DNA from: Candidatus Janibacter merdipullorum
GTDB taxonomy: Bacteria > Actinomycetota > Actinomycetes > Actinomycetales > Dermatophilaceae
Assembly: GCA_019116945.1 (NCBI GenBank)
Contig: DXAR01000137.1
Coordinates: 1-36,815, forward strand
Direction: 5' to 3'
DNA: 36,815 bases
Below are positions 22,832 through 30,177 of the stretch, one piece after another. The notes below the pieces were generated by a model, which was given only the letters and a program-made list of their open reading frames with translations, searched no databases and had not been told where the DNA came from. Made by a program: the position numbers and the translations under genes. Positions within the stretch are counted from its first letter, which is position 1. Each line of letters starts with the position of its first letter.

Positions 22832-23992
22832 TCATGCGAAGGGGAGGTCCTCCGTCAGGCGCTGGGCCTCGGCCTCCGCGGCGATGGCGGCTCCCGTGTC
22901 GTCCACCTGGGCCTCGACCCGGTGCGGCTGGATCTCGCCGGACTCGATCTGCTCCGCCCAGTGGCAGGCCACCTTGTGGCCGGTGCCGGCGCCGTCGGTC
23001 TCGACGAGCCGCAGCTCCGGGCGCTCGGTGTCGCAGCGGGTCTCCTGCTTCCACGGGCAGCGGGTGTGGAAGCGGCAGCCGGACGGTGGGTTGGCCGGCG
23101 ACGGGAGGTCCCCGCTGAGGAGGATCTGCTCGCGTGCGTCCTCGACGAGCGGGTCGGGCACCGGCACGGCCGAGAGGAGGGCCCGCGTGTAGGGGTGCAG
23201 GGGAGCGGCGTAGAGATCGTCCGCGTCCGCCTCCTCGACGATGCCGCCGAGGTACATCACGCCGACGCGGTCGGAGATGTGCCGGACGACCGCGAGGTCG
23301 TGCGCGATGACAAGATAGGTCAGCCCGTACTCCTGCTGGAGGTCGGACATGAGGTTGATGACCTGTGCCTGGACGGAGACGTCGAGGGCCGAGACGGGCT
23401 CGTCGGCGACGATGAGCTCGGGGTCGACGCTGAGCGCCCGAGCGATGCCGATGCGCTGCCGCTGGCCGCCGGAGAACTCGTGGGGGTACTTCTTCAGGGC
23501 CACCGGCGGCAGGCCGACGTCGGCGAGGAGCTGCTTGAGGCGCGGTGCGGCCTCCTTCTCGTCCTTGACGATCCCGTGCGCCTTCATCCCCTCGACGAGG
23601 AGGGCCTCGACGCTCTGCCGGGGGTCGAGGCTGCCCATGGGGTCCTGGAAGACCATCTGGAGGTCCTTGCGCCGGCGGCGCAGCTCCTCGCCCTTGAGGG
23701 TGCTGATGGGCTTGCCGTCGAAGGTCACGGTGCCGTCGGTCGGCGGCTCGAGGTGGAGGATCGCGCGGCCGAGCGTCGACTTGCCGCAGCCGGACTCGCC
23801 GACGAGCCCGTAGGTCTCACCGCGTCGGATCTGCAGGTCGACACCGTCGACGGCGTAGACGTGCCCGACGACCTTGTCGAAGACGATCCCCTTGGTGATG
23901 GGGAAGTGGACCTTGATGCCCTGCACGTCGACGAGGACGTCACCGTCGCCCTGCGGGCTCTCGGCCGGGGTGGTCGTGGTGTCGGTGGTCAT
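22832..23992 (-). CDS. Peptide ABC transporter ATPase, OppF/DppF type (operon 2)
   Basis: 386-residue ATPase. The N-terminus is a Thr/Asp-rich tail ([12 protein letters not shown]), then VHFPITKGIVFDKVVGHVYAVDGVDL, Walker [10 protein letters not shown], signature FSGGQRQR, Walker [13 protein letters not shown], switch AHDLAVV, and the oligopeptide domain with [16 protein letters not shown] and CRFHTRCPWKQETRC. The C-terminus is extended by an acidic/Ala-rich tail of about 40 residues. ATG at 23992 has GGAGGT three bases before it and overlaps the upstream stop (ATGA). Last gene of operon 2, ending at the shared terminator. Confidence 0.9.
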   Translation of the reverse strand: MTTDTTTTPAESPQGDGDVLVDVQGIKVHFPITKGIVFDKVVGHVYAVDGVDLQIRRGETYGLVGESGCGKSTLGRAILHLEPPTDGTVTFDGKPISTLKGEELRRRRKDLQMVFQDPMGSLDPRQSVEALLVEGMKAHGIVKDEKEAAPRLKQLLADVGLPPVALKKYPHEFSGGQRQRIGIARALSVDPELIVADEPVSALDVSVQAQVINLMSDLQQEYGLTYLVIAHDLAVVRHISDRVGVMYLGGIVEEADADDLYAAPLHPYTRALLSAVPVPDPLVEDAREQILLSGDLPSPANPPSGCRFHTRCPWKQETRCDTERPELRLVETDGAGTGHKVACHWAEQIESGEIQPHRVEAQVDDTGAAIAAEAEAQRLTEDLPFA

Positions 23993-25023
23993 CGGACCTC
24001 CTCGGTCGTGCCGGCCTCGGCGGGCGAAGGGGGGCCCGCCAGGGGGTTGAAGCAGCGCAGCGCGCGGTGGTCGCCCTCGACCGACAGGTCCGGGGTGGCC
24101 TCGCGGCAGTGGTCGGTGGCGCTCGCGCACCGCGGGGCGAAGGCGCACGCGCCCGCCCAGGGCAGGTTGTCCGAGACCGACCCGGGCACGGGCGTGAGCC
24201 GTCCGCCGCGGTCGCCCTCGAGGCTCGGGACGCTCGCGAGGAGGCCCCCGGTGTAGGGGTGGCGGGGCTCGGCGAAGAGCGGGTGGCGCTGCGCCCTCTC
24301 GACGAGGCGACCGCCGTAGAGGACGTTGATCTCGTCGCACAGGCCGGCGACGACCCCGAGGTCGTGGGTGATCATGATGAGGGCCGTGCCGGTGTCCTCG
24401 ACGAGCTCGCGCAGCAGGGCGAGGATCTGGGCCTGGATCGTCACGTCGAGGGCGGTCGTCGGCTCGTCGGCGATGAGGAGCCGCGGTTCGCACGCGAGGG
24501 CCATGGCGATGAGCGCCCGCTGGCGCATGCCGCCAGAGAGCTGGTGGGGGTAGTCCTTGAGCCGGCGGTCCGGGTCGGGGATGCCCACCTTCTTGAGCAT
24601 GTCCCGCGCCCGGGGGGAGGCCGCCTTGCGGGAGAGGCCCTGGTGCCGCTCGAGGACCTCGGTGACCTGTCGACCGATGGGGACGACGGGGTTGAGGGAG
24701 GACAGCGGGTCCTGGAAGATCATGCTGATCTCGCGGCCCCGCTTGGCCCGCATCTCCTTGTCCGAGAGGGAGAGCAGGTCGGTGCCTCCGTAGTCGACGG
24801 TCCCGGTGACGCGGTTGCCGCGGCCCGGGAGCAGGCCCATGATCGCGAGCGAGGTCACCGACTTGCCGCAGCCGGACTCGCCGACGAGGCCGACGGTCTG
24901 GCCCGGCCGGACGTCGAAGCTCAGACCGTCCACGGCGGTGAAGGGAGTCTGCCCCTTGACGCCGAAGGTCACCGACAGGTCGCGGACGGAGAGGAGGGGC
25001 TGTGTGGAGCTCGTGCTGGTCAT
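23989..25023 (-). CDS. Peptide ABC transporter ATPase, OppD/DppD type (operon 2)
   Basis: 344-residue ATPase with Walker [10 protein letters not shown], signature LSGGMRQR, Walker [13 protein letters not shown], switch THDLGVV, and the oligopeptide C-terminal domain [14 protein letters not shown] followed by the Cys motif [14 protein letters not shown]. The ATG at 25023 has GGTGA five bases upstream, the same layout as in operon 1. A GTG at 25032 overlaps the previous stop (GTGA) and is a real alternative adding three residues (MTT). Its 3' end overlaps the OppF-type gene. Confidence 0.88.
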   Translation of the reverse strand: MTSTSSTQPLLSVRDLSVTFGVKGQTPFTAVDGLSFDVRPGQTVGLVGESGCGKSVTSLAIMGLLPGRGNRVTGTVDYGGTDLLSLSDKEMRAKRGREISMIFQDPLSSLNPVVPIGRQVTEVLERHQGLSRKAASPRARDMLKKVGIPDPDRRLKDYPHQLSGGMRQRALIAMALACEPRLLIADEPTTALDVTIQAQILALLRELVEDTGTALIMITHDLGVVAGLCDEINVLYGGRLVERAQRHPLFAEPRHPYTGGLLASVPSLEGDRGGRLTPVPGSVSDNLPWAGACAFAPRCASATDHCREATPDLSVEGDHRALRCFNPLAGPPSPAEAGTTEEVR

Positions 25024-25028
25024 CGTGG

Positions 25029-26033
25029 TCACCGCCGTGACTTGGGGTCGAGGGCCTCACGAAGCGACTCACCCATGAGGGTGAAGCCGAGGGCGACGAC
25101 GATGATGCACGCCGCCGGGTAGAAGGCCAGGTGGGGATAGCCATTGAAGAAGTCCTGGGCGTTGCCGAGCATCTGCCCCCACTCCGGGCTGCTGTCGTCC
25201 GGGTTGCCGAGTCCGAGGAAGGAGAGGGCGGCCGCGTCGATGATCGCCGTGGCGAGGACGAGCGTGGCCTGGACGATGACCGGGCCGAGGGAGTTGGGGA
25301 GCATGTGCCGCAGGACGATCGCCGATCGCTTGACGCCGAGGGCGCGGGCGGCGAGGACGTGGTCCTTGCTCCGCTGGGCGAGCATCGAGCCGCGGAGGAG
25401 CCGGGCGAAGATCGGCACCTGCACGATGCCGACGGCGATGATCACCGTCCACTGGCTCGGCTCCGCTGCCAGCGCCGAGATGGACACGGCCAGGAGCAGC
25501 GAGGGGATGGAGAGCATGACGTCGACGAGACGCATGATCACCGCGTCCACCCAGCCGCCGAAGGCCCCGGCGAGGGTTCCGAGGACGAGTCCGCCGGTGA
25601 ATCCGCCGATCGTCGCGAGCACGCCGACGAGGAGGGTCTGCCGGCTGCCGACGAGCAGGCGGGAGAGTAGGTCACGCCCCTTGTCGTCGGCGCCGAGCGG
25701 GTGCCCCGGCTCGGGCCCCGGGACGGGGTTGGACTGCGGGCTGATCTTGCCCTCGAGGATCCATCGTGCCGGGTCGTGCGGGGCGACCCACGGCGAGATG
25801 ATCGCGAGGACGACGAAGACGGCGGTGATCGTCAGGCCGATGAGGAAGGCCGGGTTGCGCCGCAGGCGTCGCCAGGCCGAGCCGATGAGGCCGACGCCTC
25901 CGGTGTCCTCGATCGTCCCCGCCTCGGCGACGGTCGTCGTGCCGGCGCTGCTGGCGGCCAGGTCGTCGATGCGCTGCTTGCGCCGGGCGCCGAGGCCACG
26001 GCGCGGGTCCTCGGGAGTGGTGTCGGGAGTCAT
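25029..26033 (-). CDS. Peptide ABC transporter permease, OppC/DppC type (operon 2)
   Basis: 334-residue permease with a long cytoplasmic N-tail of about 55 residues rich in Thr, Arg and Gly, then SAWRRLRRNPAFLIGLTITAVF and the conserved HPLGADDKGRDLLSRLLVGSRQTLLVGV. The EAA loop is KDHVLAARALGVKRSAIVLRHMLPN, and it ends GFTLMGESLREALDPKSRR. ATG at 26033 overlaps the stop of the OppB-type gene (ATGA). Confidence 0.9.
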   Translation of the reverse strand: MTPDTTPEDPRRGLGARRKQRIDDLAASSAGTTTVAEAGTIEDTGGVGLIGSAWRRLRRNPAFLIGLTITAVFVVLAIISPWVAPHDPARWILEGKISPQSNPVPGPEPGHPLGADDKGRDLLSRLLVGSRQTLLVGVLATIGGFTGGLVLGTLAGAFGGWVDAVIMRLVDVMLSIPSLLLAVSISALAAEPSQWTVIIAVGIVQVPIFARLLRGSMLAQRSKDHVLAARALGVKRSAIVLRHMLPNSLGPVIVQATLVLATAIIDAAALSFLGLGNPDDSSPEWGQMLGNAQDFFNGYPHLAFYPAACIIVVALGFTLMGESLREALDPKSRR

Positions 26034-27037
26034 CGGGTCCTCACTCGAGGGTCGATCACGGCATAGAGGATGTCGACGAGCAGGTTGACGAGCACATAGG
26101 TCACGGCGGCGGCGAGCACGATGACCTGGAGGATCGGGTAGTCCCGCTTGGTGAAGGCATCGGCGAGGGTGCTACCGATGCCGCCGAAGTTGAAGACGGT
26201 CTCGGTGAGCACGGCTCCGGCGAGCAGCGCCCCGGTCTGCAGACCGATGGCGGTGACGACCGGGAGCAGGGCATTGCGCATGACGTGGCGCCCGCGGATG
26301 ACGCGGTGGCTCAGCCCCTTCGCCTCGGCCGTGCGGACGAAGTCCTCGTCGAGGACCTCGAGAACCGAGGCCCGGGTGATCCGGAAGATCATCGCGAAGG
26401 GGATCGACGCGAGGGCGATCCCCGGGAGGATGAGGTGCTTGAAGGCCCCCCACGCCGCATCCCACTCCCGGGTGAGCAGGCCGTCGAGGACGAAGAAGCC
26501 GGTGACCGTCGTCGCGTTCGGCACGTCCTGGCGCCCCGAGACCGGCAGCCAGCCGAGCTTGATGGCGAAGACGTACTTGAGGACGAAGGCGAGGAAGAAG
26601 ACGGGGACCGCGACACCGACGAGGGACAGGAGGATCGACCCGTTGTCGACGACCGACCCGCGCCGCTTGGCCGAGAGGTAGCCGAGCGGGATGGCGAAGA
26701 CGAGCGCGAGGACGAGGGCGACGACGCTCAGCTCGATCGTCGCGGGGAAGCGGTCGAGGAAGATCTCCGCGGCCGGCTTGCCGGTCTGCACGCCGTTGGA
26801 GACACCGAAGTCCCCCCGGAGGGCCCGGGTGAGGAAGCTCCAGTACTGCATGTGCAGGGGCTCGTTGAGGCCGAGCGCCTCGGTGAGGGCGGCCCGGGAC
26901 TCCGGGGTGGCGCGCTCACCGAGCATGGCCGAGACGACGCCGCCGGGCAGCGCGCGCAGCCACGCAAAGAGGAGGATCGAGAGGACGAAGAAGACGACGA
27001 CGAGCTGGAGGAGCCGTCGGATGATGAACTTCAGCAC
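26030..27037 (-). CDS. Peptide ABC transporter permease, OppB/DppB type (operon 2)
   Basis: 335-residue permease, six helices. It begins LKFIIRRLLQLVVVFFVLSILLFAWLRALPGG and has a large periplasmic loop, the EAA loop DEDFVRTAEAKGLSHRVIRGRHVMRN, and the ending VNLLVDILYAVIDPRV. It is longer than the operon 1 OppB by an insert around GWLPVSGRQDVPNATTVTG. The start is GTG at 27037; the ribosome site is weak (GAGG about ten bases before), consistent with lower output than the binding protein. Confidence 0.9.
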   Translation of the reverse strand: MLKFIIRRLLQLVVVFFVLSILLFAWLRALPGGVVSAMLGERATPESRAALTEALGLNEPLHMQYWSFLTRALRGDFGVSNGVQTGKPAAEIFLDRFPATIELSVVALVLALVFAIPLGYLSAKRRGSVVDNGSILLSLVGVAVPVFFLAFVLKYVFAIKLGWLPVSGRQDVPNATTVTGFFVLDGLLTREWDAAWGAFKHLILPGIALASIPFAMIFRITRASVLEVLDEDFVRTAEAKGLSHRVIRGRHVMRNALLPVVTAIGLQTGALLAGAVLTETVFNFGGIGSTLADAFTKRDYPILQVIVLAAAVTYVLVNLLVDILYAVIDPRVRTR

Positions 27038-27060
27038 GGGGGGATGCCTCGCTGTCGGGG

Positions 27061-27102
27061 GTCGGGGCCGTCACGACCGATGAGGGTCGTGACGGCCCCG
27101 GC
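27061..27102 (-). terminator. Strong hairpin between binding-protein and permease genes (operon 2)
   Basis: GGGGCCGTCACGACC and GGTCGTGACGGCCCC pair perfectly over 15 bp (with further outer pairs) around a 6-base loop, between the binding-protein stop at 27142 and the permease start at 27037. It occupies the same relative place as the hairpin at 18553 in operon 1, so partial termination or mRNA protection of the binding-protein message is likely. Confidence 0.75.
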
Positions 27103-27141
27103 CGTCTCGCGATGGGTGAGGATGCGGGTCCGGCTGGCCGG

Positions 27142-28794
27142 TTACTTGCCGCCGACGGTGACGGTGGCGAACTCCTCGGAGGTCAGCGGGCTCGTGACGA
27201 GGCCCTTGACGTCCTCACCGACGACGATCGCCGGCGGGGAGTGCGAGATCGGCGCACCGGGGACGTACTCCTCGGCGATCTTCTTGTTGATCTTCTCGTA
27301 CTTCGCCGCGCGCTCCTTCTCGTCGACGGTGCCGTCGGCGTCCTGGAGCTCCTTCGAGAGGTCCTTGCCGTAGCCGCCGGCGACGGAGTGGAAGTCGTTC
27401 TGCTTGGCATTGCCGAAGAAGGTGCCGATGAAGTTGTCGGCCGAGTCGTAGTCGCCGGTCCAGCCGAGCAGCCACGCGTCGTAGTTGCCGGCGTCGACGT
27501 TGTCGAGGTAGCCGCCGTTCCACGGCTTCGTCGTCTTCTTCACCTTGACGCCCGCCTCCTCGAGGTCACCGGCGATGGCCTCGTGGAGTTTCTGCGGGTT
27601 CGGCATGTACGGGCGGGAGACCTCGCTCGGGTAGGCGAACTCGAGGGTCATGCCCTCCGCGCCGGCCTCCTTGAGCAGCGACTTCGCCTTGTCGACGTCG
27701 TGCGGGTACGGGTCGAGGTCCTTGTTGTAGCCCTGGACGGCCTCCGGCATGAACTGGGAGGCGGCCTCGGCGCCCTCGGGTAGCTGGGACTTCACGAGCG
27801 ACTCGCGGTCGATGGCGTAGTTCAGCGCCTGGCGGACCTTGACGTCCTTGAGCTTCGGGTTGGCCTCGGGGTTGAAGCCGACGTAGAAGACGTTGAAGGC
27901 GTCGCGGATCTCGACCTGGTTGCCGTCGCTCTCGAGGTCCTTCCAGTCCACGGGGTTCGGCAGGTCGTAGCCGTCGATGCTGCCGGCCTCGAGCTCCTGG
28001 CGGCGGGTCGACTCGTCCGGGATGATCTCGAAGACGATCTTGTCGGTCTTCGCCTTCTCGCCCCAGTAGTCGTCGTTGCGCACGAGGGTGACCGTCTTGT
28101 TGGACTCGTCGTACTCCTCGAAGAGGTAGGGGCCGGTGCCGACCGGCTTCTCCGAGTTCTCCGGGTAGACGAAGCCCTCACCCTGGGTCTTGACGTCGTT
28201 GGCCTTGCCCTCCTCGAGCGCCTTGGGCGACTGGATGGAGAAGGAGGCGAGGGAGAGCATCGCGGGGAAGCGCGAGGTGGCGCGCTTGATCTTCAGCTCG
28301 ACGGTCATGTCGTCGCTGGCCTTGCAGCTGTCGTAGAGCGCGTCCTCGCCGAAGCCGCCCATCGCGGTGCTCCAGTACTCGGCGGGGCCGGACTGGGCCG
28401 CCTCGTTCTGGTCGGCCATGCGCTCGAAGTTCGCGCAGACCGCGTCGGCGTCGAGCTTCTCCCCGTCGCTGAACTTCACCCCTTCGCGCAGGGTGAAGGT
28501 CCACGTCTTGCCGTCCTTGGACGGCTCCCACTCCTCGGCGAGGCCGGGGGCGAGCTCGGCGCTGCCGGGCTTGACCTTGAGGAGGCCCTCGAAGACCTGC
28601 CGCGTGATGCGGAAGGTCTCGCCGTCGGTGGCGTAGAAGGGGTCGAAGACCTCCGGTGCGCCGGCGGCGCCGAAGGTGAAGGTGCCCCCGGTGTCACCGC
28701 CTCCGGAGCCGTCCCGCTCGCTCTCGGCGCAGGCGCTCAGGGTCAGTGCAGTGGCGGCCAGCGCCGCCAGCGGAGCTGCTTTCCTCATCGACAT
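27142..28794 (-). CDS. Peptide ABC transporter substrate-binding lipoprotein (operon 2)
   Basis: 550-residue family 5 solute-binding protein. Signal and lipobox: MSMRKAAPLAALAATALTLSAC, lipid on Cys22, then a Ser/Gly/Asp linker. Mature-domain features include TWTFTLREGVKFSDGEKLDADAVCANFERM, KPVGTGPYLFEEYD, DVKVRQALNYAIDRESLV, and a C-terminal GAPISHSPPAIVV. Start ATG at 28794 with GAGGA about five bases before; an in-frame ATG two codons on is possible. It ends with TAA. Its sequence differs widely from the operon 1 protein, so the two systems probably import different peptides. Confidence 0.92.
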   Translation of the reverse strand: MSMRKAAPLAALAATALTLSACAESERDGSGGGDTGGTFTFGAAGAPEVFDPFYATDGETFRITRQVFEGLLKVKPGSAELAPGLAEEWEPSKDGKTWTFTLREGVKFSDGEKLDADAVCANFERMADQNEAAQSGPAEYWSTAMGGFGEDALYDSCKASDDMTVELKIKRATSRFPAMLSLASFSIQSPKALEEGKANDVKTQGEGFVYPENSEKPVGTGPYLFEEYDESNKTVTLVRNDDYWGEKAKTDKIVFEIIPDESTRRQELEAGSIDGYDLPNPVDWKDLESDGNQVEIRDAFNVFYVGFNPEANPKLKDVKVRQALNYAIDRESLVKSQLPEGAEAASQFMPEAVQGYNKDLDPYPHDVDKAKSLLKEAGAEGMTLEFAYPSEVSRPYMPNPQKLHEAIAGDLEEAGVKVKKTTKPWNGGYLDNVDAGNYDAWLLGWTGDYDSADNFIGTFFGNAKQNDFHSVAGGYGKDLSKELQDADGTVDEKERAAKYEKINKKIAEEYVPGAPISHSPPAIVVGEDVKGLVTSPLTSEEFATVTVGGK

Positions 28795-28885
28795 GTGGAT
28801 CCTCGCTGATCAAAGTCGGTCCTGGCGGGGTCGCCGGGGACGGTGCCGCGTGCAGCAGTGATCCACCACACACGGGTTGGCGGGC

Positions 28886-28891
28886 AATCTA
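28886..28891 (-). promoter_or_regulatory. -10-like element of operon 2
   Basis: On the minus strand TAGATT, about 92 bases before the ATG at 28794, in the only AT-rich spot of this upstream region. No matching -35 was seen, so this is tentative. Confidence 0.35.
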
Positions 28892-29003
28892 ACCCGATCC
28901 TCCGGTCCGGGAGGGCCCGAGCGGGGACCTTTATCGGAGTGAGACCCCTCGGACCGCAGGACCTCCGGCGAAGGGGGAAAACCCTCACCTCGTCGCGCCG
29001 CCC

Positions 29004-29078
29004 GTCGTCCTGACGGCGTTGGGCACACCTGGTCGACGAAATTTCGCAGCACGGGTGGGCGTATCGCCGTCGGGCTGG
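29004..29078. repeat. Palindromic direct repeat, copy 1
   Basis: 75 bp matching 30054-30128 at 72 positions (differences at 29025, 29072 and 29076), exactly 1050 bp apart and in the same orientation. The core 29009-29074 is an imperfect dyad with outer arms CCTGACGGCG/CGCCGTCGGG (one mismatch) and a central CGAAATTTCG. It lies upstream of both divergent neighbours, so it cannot be an ordinary 3' terminator. Confidence 0.92.
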
Positions 29079-29118
29079 CCCCTGTGGAGAGACTGACGGC
29101 CGAAGACGCGTCCTCGGG

Positions 29119-29124
29119 CATGAT
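29119..29124 (+). promoter_or_regulatory. Possible -10 of the AbiEi-type gene
   Basis: CATGAT six bases before the ATG at 29131 with no ribosome site; the spacing suits a leaderless transcript. The promoter would lie inside the repeat-bounded unit. Confidence 0.35.
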
Positions 29125-29130
29125 CCCGCC

Positions 29131-30063
29131 ATGGATGCGCGGATCGCGACCGTCATGAGCGGGTGCGGCGGGGTCGCCTCCGCCGCGCAGCTGCAGGCGA
29201 AGGGGGTCGCGCCCCGTGAGATCACGCGCGCCGTCCGCTCGGGTGATCTCGTCCGGGTACGACGCGGAGCGCTCGTCGCCGGTGGCCTCTGGCGGGAGGC
29301 ACAACCGTGGGAGCGGCATGCCCTGCGGGCCCGGGCGGTGATGGCGACCTACGGGCCGGAGTCCCCGGTGGTCCTCACGCACCACAGCGCCTTGGCGGTG
29401 TGGGGGATCGACCTTCACGGCGTCGATGACCGGGTGCACCTGGCGACGCCGGACGGGCGCCGGGGGCGCACCGACGATGCCGTGAGCTTCCATCGCCCGG
29501 TCCCAGCCCCCTTCGTCACGACGTGTGGTGGCATCGTGCTCGCACGCCCGGCGGCAGCCTGCCTCCAGGTCGCCGCGCGGTTCGGCGGGGAGGCCGGACT
29601 CGTCAGCGCCGACGCGGCCCTGCGCGCAGGGCACACCACGCCGGAGGAGCTCGCTGCGGCGCGGTCGGCGCTGGGGGTGAGTCGGTCATCCCGGGCGCCG
29701 GCCCAGGTGGTGGCCCTCGCCGACGGGCGGGTCGAGTCGGCCGCCGAGTCCCGGGCCCGCTGGACCTTCGACCTCGCCGGGCTCGCCCAGCCGACCCCGC
29801 AAGTCGTCATCCGCGACGAGCAGGATCGCTTCGTCGCCCGGGTCGACTTCCTCGTCGAGGAGCTCAAGGTGGTCATCGAGGTCGACGGCATGGGCAAGTA
29901 CGAGGACATCCGCGACCTTCGCGCGGAAAAGGTGCGCGAGGACCGCCTCCGAGAGCTGGGCTACGAGGTCGTCCGGCTGACCTGGCGCGAGCTGGCAGAC
30001 CCGGCCCTCGTGCTCCGCAAGGTGATGGCGGCCGTGGTCCGTGCCCAGCGCCGGTCGTCCTGA
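29131..30063 (+). CDS. AbiEi-like antitoxin domain fused to DUF559 nuclease domain
   Basis: 310-residue protein. Residues about 1-75 form a winged-helix AbiEi-type N-terminus (GCGGVASAAQLQAKGVAPREITRAVRSGDLVRVRRGALV), followed by a middle region (LTHHSALAVWGIDL). The C-terminal about 100 residues form a Vsr/DUF559 PD-(D/E)XK nuclease-like domain: ESRARW, VARVDFLVEELKVVIEVDGMGKY and REDRLRELGYEVVRLTWREL. Such fusions are widespread and often multicopy in actinobacteria; function is unproven, with phage defence or toxin-antitoxin roles proposed from the domains. No toxin partner (AbiEii) is adjacent. The last two Ser codons and the stop lie inside repeat copy 2. Confidence 0.82.
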   Translation: MDARIATVMSGCGGVASAAQLQAKGVAPREITRAVRSGDLVRVRRGALVAGGLWREAQPWERHALRARAVMATYGPESPVVLTHHSALAVWGIDLHGVDDRVHLATPDGRRGRTDDAVSFHRPVPAPFVTTCGGIVLARPAAACLQVAARFGGEAGLVSADAALRAGHTTPEELAAARSALGVSRSSRAPAQVVALADGRVESAAESRARWTFDLAGLAQPTPQVVIRDEQDRFVARVDFLVEELKVVIEVDGMGKYEDIRDLRAEKVREDRLRELGYEVVRLTWRELADPALVLRKVMAAVVRAQRRSS

Positions 30064-30128
30064 CGGCGTTGGGCGCACCTGGTCGACGAAATTTCGCAGC
30101 ACGGGTGGGCGTATCGCCGTCAGGCCGG
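30054..30128. repeat. Palindromic direct repeat, copy 2
   Basis: The 66-bp core 30059-30124 has perfect 10-bp outer arms CCTGACGGCG/CGCCGTCAGG and a central palindrome CGAAATTTCG with the same dyad centre. By hand pairing, 24 of 33 positions are Watson-Crick and two are G-T. It supplies the end of the AbiEi reading frame and could act as its terminator, just before the typA promoter. Confidence 0.92.
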
Positions 30129-30164
30129 GGCGCCGTTCATTTGGGGAGGGGGTGCGCAGGCTGA

Positions 30165-30170
30165 AAGAAT
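30165..30170 (+). promoter_or_regulatory. -10 element, leaderless promoter of typA
   Basis: AAGAAT is followed by seven bases and the ATG at 30178; TTTGGG at 30140 could be the -35 (19-base spacing). There is no ribosome site near either candidate ATG. Confidence 0.45.
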
Positions 30171-30177
30171 GCCCGTC

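Larger units (their letters stand above)
28795..29130. other. 336-bp intergenic region between operon 2 and the AbiEi gene
   Basis: This divergent region holds the ribosome site and presumed promoter of peptide operon 2 on the left. In the middle is one CGAAGGGG octamer (28969). At 29004-29078 lies the first copy of the 75-bp palindromic repeat, and on the right a possible leaderless promoter of the AbiEi-type gene. No small gene is supported here. Confidence 0.6.

Noticed and set aside
28990-29013. Remnant of a second AbiEi-type gene upstream of repeat copy 1
   Set aside because: Only the last two to five codons resemble the real gene end, and most of those lie in the repeat itself; similarity does not extend upstream.
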